A stretch of 64,000 nt of DNA. Source: Neisseriaceae bacterium. Lineage in GTDB: Bacteria > Pseudomonadota > Gammaproteobacteria > Burkholderiales > Neisseriaceae. This document shows positions 57,243-64,000 of this stretch, in pieces. How positions within the stretch are numbered: position 1 is the first letter of the stretch; every line of letters starts with the position of its first letter. The notes below the pieces were generated by a model. That model saw only the letters and a list, made by a program, of their open reading frames with translations. It searched no databases and was not told the DNA's origin. The position numbers were made by a program, and so were the translations under genes. The DNA lies in assembly GCA_017991555.1 (NCBI GenBank), contig JAGOQM010000010.1, forward strand, positions 38,490 through 102,489, written 5' to 3'.

Positions 57243-57270
57243 AATTGTATACTATATACTATATATAATT
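57243..57270 (-). promoter_or_regulatory. GntR-type operator upstream of the TRAP operon
   Basis: AATTGTATACTATATACT (57243-57260) continuing in TATATATAATT. It shares TTGTATACTATAT with the site upstream of the DapA-family gene, supporting joint control of transporter and enzymes. Confidence 0.55.
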
Positions 57271-58081
57271 TCTGCAAGCAGCATTCACCCCTTCGTGACA
57301 AAACGTCATCGGACAGGGTCTACCCCCACCGGCGTAGGCCCAACGAATGGCGACCAAGCCTCGTTATCACTGCCTTATCAAGCCCATACCCCTAAACCGA
57401 ATTTTTTACCACACCCCAACCGGCCGCCGCCCAAACGGGCCTTTATTGAATAAATAATAGATTTAAAAATAAAAACATATTTAAAATCATCCCCATCTTT
57501 GACCTTCGACCTGCCTACAGCCTCCCTAAAGCAACCAAAAAGCCAAGACCCCAGCCCTAGGCCGAAATAAAAACACCAGCGCCTATCCAAGTGAGTACGC
57601 CAAATAAAAGCACCAGCGCCTATCGAAGTGGGCACGCCAAATAAAAACACCAGCGCCCACCGAAGTGGGCACTGGTGCAGCAACCTGTACGCAGGTACTT
57701 ATGAGCACTAACATGCTACTCTCTCTACCGTAGCCTAACCTTCTACAATAGAGCACCACAATTATGACATTAGGTTAATAAAATAAGCAAGCATCTTTGC
57801 GGCCACCTCCACGCGAAACCGCCACATCGCACGACATTTTAAACAGGCTGAATCACCCGAAGCAGGCCTGATCACACAGCTAAAACCCACGTTAAATACA
57901 GATAAAATACCAAATAAACAGGCACTTATACTGTCTACTTAAAAGCAACGCCTAACAATAAAATACAACACTTCATTGATTCCCGCCCGCTCGCCCCATA
58001 ATCACCTTGTTGACTCAAAATACTTATGTCATATTAAGTCACGTTAGAATAAAATAATTTGCGCACGCAAAGGGGAACCGC
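57271..58081. other. Gene-free region before cstA
   Basis: About 800 bp with no supported gene. It contains the 37-bp tandem repeat and hairpin (57565-57677) and AT-rich promoter-like DNA from 57750 on, likely including the cstA promoter. A 101-codon leftward frame across the tandem repeat has no ribosome site and is discounted. Confidence 0.5.
57565..57672. repeat. 37-bp tandem repeat, about 2.9 copies
   Basis: Units at 57565-57601, 57602-57638 and 57639-57672 share AAATAAAAACACCAGCGCC and an AAGTGrGyAC tail. In the last unit CACCAG-c-GCCCAC-cgaa-GTGGGC-a-CTGGTG folds into a strong hairpin (57648-57677) with a T-rich tail on the leftward strand, so this looks like a terminator-like hairpin that has been duplicated. 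Confidence 0.75.
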
Positions 58082-59764
58082 ATGAACGCAATCACCTTAG
58101 CCATCTTAGGGCTCGGTGGCATGGCCATCGGCTTTATGTTTTATGCTCGTTTTATTGCCACCAAGATTTTCAAGCTCGACGACAGCCGCGCCACGCCCGC
58201 CCACACCATGGAAGATGGTGTCGATTATGTGCCCACCAATAAATGGGTCTTGTGGGGCCACCACTTCACCTCGGTGGCCGGCGCCGCCCCGATTGTCGGG
58301 CCAGCCATCGCCGTCATTTGGGGCTGGCTGCCCGCCTTTTTATGGGTGGTTTTTGGCACCATCTTCTTTGCCGGCATCCACGACATGGGGGCGATTTGGG
58401 CCAGCGTACGCAATAAGGCCAAATCCATCGGCGCGCTCACCGAAGACGTCGTCAGCAAACGCGCACGTGCCTTATTCATGATTGTGATTTTCTTGCTGTT
58501 GCTCATGGTCAATGCGGTTTTTGGCGTGGTCATCGCCACCTTACTCATCAATACCCCTTCAGCCGTCGTGCCCGTCTGGGGCGCCATCGTGGTGGCCTTA
58601 CTCATTGGCCAGGCCATTTATCGCTTTAAATGGTCGCTGCCACTGGTGTCTCTGCTGGGCGTCATCACCTTATACGCCTTAATTTATGCTGGGCCCAGCA
58701 TGCCCATCGCGCTGCCCAGCACGGTATTTGGTCTGTCCGACTCTGCCGCCTGGCTGATCATGCTGTTTGCCTACGCCGCCGTCGCCTCACTGCTGCCGGT
58801 GTGGGTGCTCTTACAACCCCGCGACTACATCAACGGTCTCCAGCTTTTTGTGGGCCTCATTTTACTGTACGCCGCCATCCTCATCAGCAGCCCCAGCATC
58901 GTGGCGCCGGCCATCAACACCAACCTACCGCCTGGCACCCCTTCGCTCATTCCGCTGCTTTTCGTCACCATTGCCTGTGGCGCCATTTCAGGCTTTCATG
59001 GTTTGGTGTCCTCCGGCACCACCTCTAAGCAGCTGAATAAAGAAAGCGACATGCGTTTGGTGGGCTACTTTGGGGCCGTAGGCGAAGGCGCTTTGGCCCT
59101 GGCCACCATCATTGCCGTCAGCGCCGGTTTCGCCACCCTAGTCGAATGGGAGGCCATATACAGCAGCTTTGGCCAAGGCGGCGTAGCGGCCTTCATCAGC
59201 GGCGGCGCCACCATCCTCAATAACGGCACCGGCACCGGCATCAGCATCGGCGTGTCCACCACCATGCTCACCGTGATGGCGGCACTCTTTGCTGGCACCA
59301 CCATGGACACTGGCTTACGCCTGCAACGCTATATCTTTCAAGAGTGGGGCCAGATTTACCAGATCAGCTGGCTTGGCCGTCCCACCGTTGCGACGTTCCT
59401 CTCCGTGGTCAGCTGTTTGATTCTTGCGTTTGGTGCCGGCGGCGCCAGCGGCAGCGGCGGCTTGGTTATTTGGCCCCTATTCGGTACCACCAATCAACTG
59501 CTGGCTGGCTTAACCCTGTTGGTCATTGCGGTGATTCTGATGCGCCAACGCACCCGCATACGCTATGTGGTGGTGCCCCTATGCTTTCTATTAACCATGA
59601 CCCTAGCAGCCCTCTTGTTACAGCTGTACACCTTCTACAGTAGCGGCGCTTGGTTTCTACTGGCCCTCGACATTGTGGTCTTAATCGCCGCCATCTTTGT
59701 GGCCTTAGAATCCATCTCGGTGTTGCGTCACTTAAACAAAACCACCACAGGCCCCGCCCCATGA
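58082..59764 (+). CDS. cstA: CstA-family carbon starvation carrier
   Basis: 560-residue inner-membrane protein with about 16 helices, shorter than E. coli CstA (~700). DGVDYVPTNKWVLWGHHFTSVAGAAPIVGPAIAVIWGWLPAFLWVVFGTIFFAGIHDMGAIWASVRNKAKSIG is the CstA signature region, and ISGFHGLVSSGTTSKQLNKESD is the second. Family members import pyruvate or peptides during starvation. It starts an operon with a small Cys-Cys-ending protein (4-base overlap) and an ArsA/GET3-like ATPase. GGGGAACC precedes the ATG. Confidence 0.92.
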   Translation: MNAITLAILGLGGMAIGFMFYARFIATKIFKLDDSRATPAHTMEDGVDYVPTNKWVLWGHHFTSVAGAAPIVGPAIAVIWGWLPAFLWVVFGTIFFAGIHDMGAIWASVRNKAKSIGALTEDVVSKRARALFMIVIFLLLLMVNAVFGVVIATLLINTPSAVVPVWGAIVVALLIGQAIYRFKWSLPLVSLLGVITLYALIYAGPSMPIALPSTVFGLSDSAAWLIMLFAYAAVASLLPVWVLLQPRDYINGLQLFVGLILLYAAILISSPSIVAPAINTNLPPGTPSLIPLLFVTIACGAISGFHGLVSSGTTSKQLNKESDMRLVGYFGAVGEGALALATIIAVSAGFATLVEWEAIYSSFGQGGVAAFISGGATILNNGTGTGISIGVSTTMLTVMAALFAGTTMDTGLRLQRYIFQEWGQIYQISWLGRPTVATFLSVVSCLILAFGAGGASGSGGLVIWPLFGTTNQLLAGLTLLVIAVILMRQRTRIRYVVVPLCFLLTMTLAALLLQLYTFYSSGAWFLLALDIVVLIAAIFVALESISVLRHLNKTTTGPAP

Positions 59765-60027
59765 CGCCCATTAAACGCAGCTACCGTTGGTTACAGGAGC
59801 ATGTGACGGTCTATTACAACGCCCCCTATCGGGCCACCATCGCCAGAGCCAGGCGCGATGAGGCAGACCTCTTCATGCTGTTGGTGTTTGCAGAAACCAT
59901 GGGGTTACCCAACCCCGTCAGCCTCTACACCCTAGAACTACAGGCCATTTTACTGCCCCGTTTTCATGCCTGGCATCAACGCATGAACATACCCCGATCG
60001 CCGTTTGATCACTTTAGGTGCTGTTAA
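59761..60027 (+). CDS. Small protein ending in Cys-Cys, partner of CstA (cory-CC-star-like)
   Basis: 88 residues, start overlapping the cstA stop (ATGA). Basic N-terminus, Tyr/Arg-rich (WLQEHVTVYYNAPYRATIARARRDEADLFMLLVFAETMGLPNP), and the last residues are FDHFRCC. The terminal Cys pair recalls YbdD, the small partner of E. coli CstA, and proteins I remember as 'cory-CC-star' found beside CstA. The role is unknown; the cysteines could bind metal, form a disulfide or be a recognition tag. The ATPase gene follows with a 1-base overlap. Confidence 0.72.
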   Translation: MTPIKRSYRWLQEHVTVYYNAPYRATIARARRDEADLFMLLVFAETMGLPNPVSLYTLELQAILLPRFHAWHQRMNIPRSPFDHFRCC

Positions 60028-61034
60028 TGACCCCCCTCTTACTGGCACCGTTGCTGCAACACAAACGGCTTTTACTGGTCGGTGGCAAAGGCGGCGTGGG
60101 CAAAACCACGCTGGCGTCCGCTTTGGCCTTAAGCGCCGCCGAACTTGGGCGAAAAGTTCTCTTAATCTCCACCGACCCGGCGCATAACCTCAGCGACCTC
60201 TTTAACCACCCCATAGGCAACCAGGCCACCGTTCTCCACCCTAACCTCTCTGCCCTAGAACTGGATCCCGCAGTCGAAGTCGATGCCTATCTGGCCCGAA
60301 CCTTAGCCCAAATGCAGCCCTACGTTAGCCCCGACCAAGTTCAGGCACTCACCCAACAGCTCAACCTAGCCCGTCAGGCCCCGGGCGCTGAAGAAGCCGC
60401 CCTATTAGAACGGCTCTGTACCCTGATTGACACCGGCTTAGACGCCTACGACCTCGTGATCCTCGACACCGCCCCCACCGGCCATACCTTACGTTTGCTG
60501 AGCCTACCGGAAATGATGGCCGCTTGGACCGAAGGGCTGTTACAACACAATCAGCGCGCACAGCACCTCAGCAGCGTCCTACAGCATCTGAGCCCCAAAA
60601 ATCAGCCTCAGCACCCCACCGATGAAGCCGACGCCACCCGTCTAAAGACCGAAACCCACCTAGCCCACACCTTGGGCCAACGCCAAACGCTGTTTCGGCG
60701 CACCCGTCGGCTCTTCAGCGATCCGCTGCGCAGCGGTTTTTTATTCGTCCTCACCCCTGAACGCCTACCCCTATTAGAAACAGAACGGGCCGCCAAGACC
60801 TTAATCACCCATAAAATGCCGTTAGCCGGCGTGCTGATTAATCGAGTCCTGCCTCACCACATTAGCGGCGATGATTTTTGGCGCCACCCGCTCCAGCAAC
60901 AGCAACGCTACCTCAATGACATTGCCCAACGCCTCCATTTCTTGCCACAGCGTCAGATTTTGTGGCAACCACAGCCCATACTGGGCATGGCACAACTGCG
61001 AGCCTTAGGCCAAAGTTTAGTGAACCCTAATTAA
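60027..61034 (+). CDS. ArsA/GET3-family ATPase
   Basis: 335-residue cytoplasmic ATPase with one nucleotide-binding unit. The deviant Walker A is GKGGVGKTT (20-28), switch I STDPAHNLSD (48-57) and switch II DTAPTGHT (147-154), the family signature. It lacks the CxxC zinc motif of eukaryotic GET3 and no arsenic genes are near, so arsenite export is unlikely. Co-translated with the CstA carrier and the Cys-Cys protein (AGGTG ribosome site, TAATG overlap). It may energise or assemble that carrier; this is inference. Confidence 0.88.
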   Translation: MTPLLLAPLLQHKRLLLVGGKGGVGKTTLASALALSAAELGRKVLLISTDPAHNLSDLFNHPIGNQATVLHPNLSALELDPAVEVDAYLARTLAQMQPYVSPDQVQALTQQLNLARQAPGAEEAALLERLCTLIDTGLDAYDLVILDTAPTGHTLRLLSLPEMMAAWTEGLLQHNQRAQHLSSVLQHLSPKNQPQHPTDEADATRLKTETHLAHTLGQRQTLFRRTRRLFSDPLRSGFLFVLTPERLPLLETERAAKTLITHKMPLAGVLINRVLPHHISGDDFWRHPLQQQQRYLNDIAQRLHFLPQRQILWQPQPILGMAQLRALGQSLVNPN

Positions 61035-61126
61035 ATGAAGCCTGCACGAACCATATGTCATTTAAATAATCAAACATCTAAATCCCACGGCAATCTTCAT
61101 TCACTTTCTATCCGGCAGGAGTCTTT

Positions 61127-61771
61127 ATGCTCGCATCTCTTCCCCCCCAACGCCCTCGTCTCTGGACCCTGGCCTCTACTTCATGGCTGCTGAGCCTGAG
61201 TTTAATCTTCACCAGCCCCACCGCCTTAGCCAACAGCACCGCCAGGGCCAAGCTTGCCACCTTGCTTGTGCCCCCAGCCTACAGCCTCAAATCTGAGCGT
61301 CAGGTCCCTTATAACAATGGTCAGGCCCAGCTAAGCCGTTACGAACGAACCGATGGCCGCAACAATGGGCTTAACGGCGAACACATTAGCTTTTTAATTG
61401 ATGCCCAAGGACAGCTAAAGGGCTATATTAAAAAGGAGCAAAATCAGGCCCAAGGCACCCTACCAAGTCAGGCTGAAGCCCGCAGCATTGCCGAGGCATT
61501 TGTGCGACAACAGGGCCCAACGCTGCTGAACGGATTCAAACACGATGGCGTCAGCCGCCAAACCGAAACCCTACGCCAAGGTAGCCAATCGGTACAAATC
61601 CCCTACCTCCGGGTCAAAATGCGCAGCAGCGATGGGCTATGGTTTTGGGTGTTTGTCGGCACCGACAAACAGGTCATGGCCTTTGAGCGTGACATTGGCT
61701 GGGATTACCTGCGCTTCCGACGCTCAACCGAACAGTGGCTGCTTGATGATCAGCGCCCCCTCAATGGCTAA
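61127..61771 (+). CDS. Secreted protein of unknown function (PepSY-like features)
   Basis: 214 residues. A long signal peptide ends near SPTALA-NST. The mature part has PepSY-like alternation: HISFLIDAQGQLKGYIKKE, AEARSIAEAFVRQQGPTLL, IPYLRVKMRSSDGLWFWVFVGTDKQVMAFERDIGW. I would not assign a function. GGCAGGAG precedes the ATG. It sits 24 bp before the YdjM-like gene and may be co-expressed with it. Confidence 0.65.
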   Translation: MLASLPPQRPRLWTLASTSWLLSLSLIFTSPTALANSTARAKLATLLVPPAYSLKSERQVPYNNGQAQLSRYERTDGRNNGLNGEHISFLIDAQGQLKGYIKKEQNQAQGTLPSQAEARSIAEAFVRQQGPTLLNGFKHDGVSRQTETLRQGSQSVQIPYLRVKMRSSDGLWFWVFVGTDKQVMAFERDIGWDYLRFRRSTEQWLLDDQRPLNG

Positions 61772-61794
61772 TGACCGGATGAAAAGTTAACCTC

Positions 61795-62850
61795 ATGGAT
61801 TCACTCACCCACCTAGCCCTCAGCGGCAGCATTGCCGCGGCCATCGTCCCCCCCAAACATCGACGGGCCGCTATTCTAGCCGGCATGGCCCTCGGCACCT
61901 TGCCAGACCTAGACGTATTTTTAGTCAATGCCATGACCAGCAACCCGATCCTACAAATGACGCAGCATCGCGGCTTTAGCCACTCCTTATTCATCATGCC
62001 CCTCGTGATCCTGCTGCTGTGGTGGCTGTGCGCTAAAAAAGGGCAGCGGGTGCCTCAGGCGCCCATGCGCTGGTTTTGGGCCATGCAGCTGGCCCTGATT
62101 AGCCACCTATTGCTGGATGCCCTAACCATTTATGGCACCCAACTATGGTGGCCCCTTAACGTCCACCCAACGATGGGCGCCACATTGTTCATCATCGACC
62201 CAATCTATACCCTATGCTTGCTGATTCCTTGCCTCATGGCCTGGTTTGCTCGTCAGAAAACTTGGAGTCACACGGCTGTCGTCTTGGGTTTGGCCTTAAG
62301 CCTCAGCTATATTGGCTGGGCTTTTATCGCCAAGTACAAGGTAACGCAGGCTGCCGCAGCCACCTTGAGCACGATTAATCTTGCCCAAGCCCCACGCTTT
62401 TCTAACCCACTCCCGTTCAACACCCTACTTTGGCGGGTCACCGTCATGACGCCCGAAGGCTATTTATTAGGTGACCGCTCGGTCTTGGCCGACAGCGGGC
62501 CCATCGACTTTCAGGCCTATCCCTCAGACCACCAAGCCTTAGCGGCCGTCAGCCATTTTCCCTACGTTCAAAACCTACTCTGGTTTAACCAAGGCTTTAT
62601 GCTGGCTGAGGTTAAAGAGGAGCAGCTGATTTTATCTGACCTACGCATCGGCTTAGAGCCAGAGTACACCTTTGGCTTTATCGTGGCCGAAAGGGTGGAT
62701 GGACAATGGCAGGAAATTCCACCGGTTCAAGCCAAAGACACCTATCGATCATTGGTGGCAGAAGGCACCTTTACCGAAGCACTGTCGAAGCTATGGCAAC
62801 GCATTAGGCTGCAACAGCCCGGCACGTTCAACCCCTCTAAGCAGGCTTAA
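61795..62850 (+). CDS. YdjM-like membrane-bound metal-dependent hydrolase (DUF457)
   Basis: 351 residues. The N-terminal ~185 residues carry four or five helices and the YdjM/DUF457 metal-site pattern: MDSLTHLALSGSIAAAIVP, GTLPDLDVF, QHRGFSHSLF and SHLLLDALTIYGTQLWWPLN (His/Asp clusters). The C-terminal ~165 residues are a soluble domain seen in longer members. Predicted hydrolase; substrate unknown, with relatives linked to DNA-damage or membrane-lipid processes. Confidence 0.85.
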   Translation: MDSLTHLALSGSIAAAIVPPKHRRAAILAGMALGTLPDLDVFLVNAMTSNPILQMTQHRGFSHSLFIMPLVILLLWWLCAKKGQRVPQAPMRWFWAMQLALISHLLLDALTIYGTQLWWPLNVHPTMGATLFIIDPIYTLCLLIPCLMAWFARQKTWSHTAVVLGLALSLSYIGWAFIAKYKVTQAAAATLSTINLAQAPRFSNPLPFNTLLWRVTVMTPEGYLLGDRSVLADSGPIDFQAYPSDHQALAAVSHFPYVQNLLWFNQGFMLAEVKEEQLILSDLRIGLEPEYTFGFIVAERVDGQWQEIPPVQAKDTYRSLVAEGTFTEALSKLWQRIRLQQPGTFNPSKQA

Positions 62851-62856
62851 ACCAAG

Positions 62857-62888
62857 AGCGCCTTTAGCCTACATCGGCTAAAGGCGCT
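62857..62888. terminator. Bidirectional terminator-like hairpin
   Basis: AGCGCCTTTAGCC-tacatc-GGCTAAAGGCGCT, a perfect 13-bp stem between the convergent YdjM-like and reductase genes. T-runs are weak. Confidence 0.75.
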
Positions 62889-62916
62889 TGACTGGGCACA
62901 GCAACAGTCAGGTGAA

Positions 62917-63561
62917 TCAGTAAGCCACAGTCGCAAAGGTTTGGCTAAACCGATGCTGTTCTAGCTCGTCCACAAAGGCACTGGCGTAATCCAAAAAGCT
63001 AATGCGACTACGCCCAAGCTGGTCAATGATCAACACATTCGCGCCCATACGATAGCCGCCTATCTTAGCGCCGGGGCCAATTTCTGCCGCCGGTACAAAC
63101 ACCAACCAATCCACGTCCCCAACCGACTTTAAAATCGGCATCAGCTTGGAATGCCCTTCGGCAAAAGGCTTAAAAGCGGGCGGAAACGCATCCGTATCAA
63201 CGAATAGGATTCTGGGCGCCACCAAGAGCGTCCCAGCGCCCCCCACCATCACCATCCGCTTGACCCCCGTTTTCCTGACCGCCCCCAGCATGGCGTTCAC
63301 GGTATCGGGCAAAATGGTTTGGTCGTTGTCTTTTTCCACAAAACCCAAAGCGCTCACCAATACATCGTGCCCTTCAATCAACTGCGCTAGCTCATGCTCA
63401 TCACGCATAGAGCCTACGCCCACGCAGCGGATGCCGGCCAATTCAGGGGGCAAATTAGTCGTGCGCCGCGCGATGCCCGTTACCTCGTGCCCACGCAAAT
63501 GCGCTTCTTGCGCAATATAGCGCCCAATCTCTCCCGTAGGAGCAATCAAAGCAATCTTCAT
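62917..63561 (-). CDS. NAD(P)-binding oxidoreductase (atypical SDR, NmrA/YwnB-like)
   Basis: 214 residues with a Rossmann fold. The glycine motif is a variant, APTGEIGRYIA (usual TGAxGxxG), followed by an arginine-rich loop (GIARRTTNL) that suggests NADPH. VSALGFVEKD, VKRMVMVGGAGTLLV and DWLVFVPAAEIGPG fit the small NAD(P)H-binding family. No catalytic YxxxK is seen, so it may be a sensor or quinone reductase-like protein. Single gene, leftward; exact role unknown. Confidence 0.8.
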   Translation of the reverse strand: MKIALIAPTGEIGRYIAQEAHLRGHEVTGIARRTTNLPPELAGIRCVGVGSMRDEHELAQLIEGHDVLVSALGFVEKDNDQTILPDTVNAMLGAVRKTGVKRMVMVGGAGTLLVAPRILFVDTDAFPPAFKPFAEGHSKLMPILKSVGDVDWLVFVPAAEIGPGAKIGGYRMGANVLIIDQLGRSRISFLDYASAFVDELEQHRFSQTFATVAY

Positions 63562-64000
63562 GAAGTACCCTTTGGTTATGAAGCAGTGTCATCGAGTTCA
63601 GGCTCTAAAAATCGCCCACCCATCATGATACACGCATATGTCATAATAAAATAAAAAGATCGCCGTATTAGGCCAAAGCCATTGAGTACATCCCCGCATT
63701 AAAACCAGCGCAGCAGTGAGTAATGGCCTGAGAAATAGCCATATAAGTACCCCATAGAGTACCAAGCCCTATTGGCCTTATGCAGGCTGAGCCCTTAGCG
63801 CTGTGGATAAGATAACGTTGTGGATGATTTAAGGTAGCGCCACCAGCAGGCCAGCACCAAGGCCGTGGGTAAAGCGCAGCCTACCCACCACCCCACCAGC
63901 CACGCTTAACCCAATACGACGTCCACCAGACGCAACAAAGCCCACCGTTAGGTGGGCTTTGTTTTGGGTATTCGGGGTAAAGGCGCAAGGCCAAGGCAAG
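63562..64000. other. Right-end intergenic region with DnaA-box-like sites and a hairpin
   Basis: No gene is supported. TGTGGATAA (63802-63810) is a perfect DnaA box and TGTGGATGA (63820-63828) has one mismatch. AAAGCCCACC-gtta-GGTGGGCTTT (63937-63960) followed by GTTTT is a probable terminator for a gene beyond the window edge or reading toward it. Confidence 0.5.

Noticed and set aside
57378..57683. 101-codon leftward frame over the 37-bp tandem repeats
   Set aside because: Repeat-driven open frame without a ribosome site or recognisable domain.
60027..61034. Arsenite efflux ATPase (ArsA of an ars operon)
   Set aside because: Single nucleotide-binding unit, no ArsB/ArsD/ArsR nearby and no metal-binding cysteine set; the context is CstA.

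Overview
The window looks like a chromosomal segment of a Gram-negative betaproteobacterium, most likely Neisseriales/Neisseriaceae-like. Evidence: a complete LptC-LptA-LptB/KdsC-KdsD lipopolysaccharide set, a CNP1-like secreted protein of a mainly betaproteobacterial family, a LeuA catalytic core that reads like the neisserial enzyme, separate glyQ/glyS, and tRNAs with encoded CCA. No 12-bp neisserial DNA uptake sequence of a dialect I know was seen, so I do not name a genus.

Layout. 0-9.2 kb: pyrC with a TusA-like protein, two secreted proteins, a LysR/PACE efflux pair, and a leftward block kdsD-kdsC-lptC-lptA-lptB followed by a YgjP-like protease and hpf. 9.3-24.7 kb: housekeeping genes (CPA2 antiporter, tRNA-Val, tRNA-Asp, glyQS, gmhB, acyltransferase, second YgjP-like protease, gloA, Na+/H+ antiporter, rsuA, MATE, DyP peroxidase, MFS). 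24.8-35.5 kb: a leftward 4-hydroxyphenylacetate (HPA) catabolic cluster. hpaR is followed by hpaG1-G2-E-D-F-H-I-gabD, then a two-component FAD/FMN-type HPA hydroxylase whose reductase carries a MarR-like tail. Together these genes can take HPA to pyruvate and succinate. 35.6-47.3 kb: a LysE exporter, leuA, trhP-argS, pncB and speA, interrupted by two copies of a ~560-bp non-coding repeat with terminal inverted repeats.

47.6-57.3 kb: accessory metabolism. This holds a CitMHS-type transporter, a secreted lipase-like gene split by an in-frame TGA, and a GntR-controlled catabolic locus (aldehyde dehydrogenase, DapA-family lyase, TRAP transporter DctP/M/Q of unknown substrate). 58-61 kb: an operon of CstA carrier, a small Cys-Cys-ending protein and an ArsA/GET3-like ATPase. 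61-64 kb: a secreted protein, a YdjM-like membrane protein, an NAD(P)-binding reductase and an intergenic region with DnaA-box-like sites.

Most unusual points: (1) leuA is fused in frame to an N-terminal Cro-like HTH domain, and its promoter region carries five TAGAC boxes, suggesting a self-regulating biosynthetic enzyme. (2) A Fur-box promoter with no gene behind it may drive a small RNA near 45.15-45.36 kb. (3) The CstA / Cys-Cys protein / ArsA-like ATPase operon suggests an ATPase-assisted carrier. (4) The repeat pair keeps hairpin stems while changing their sequence. (5) Repeated operator motifs can be read by eye for HpaR and for the GntR regulator.
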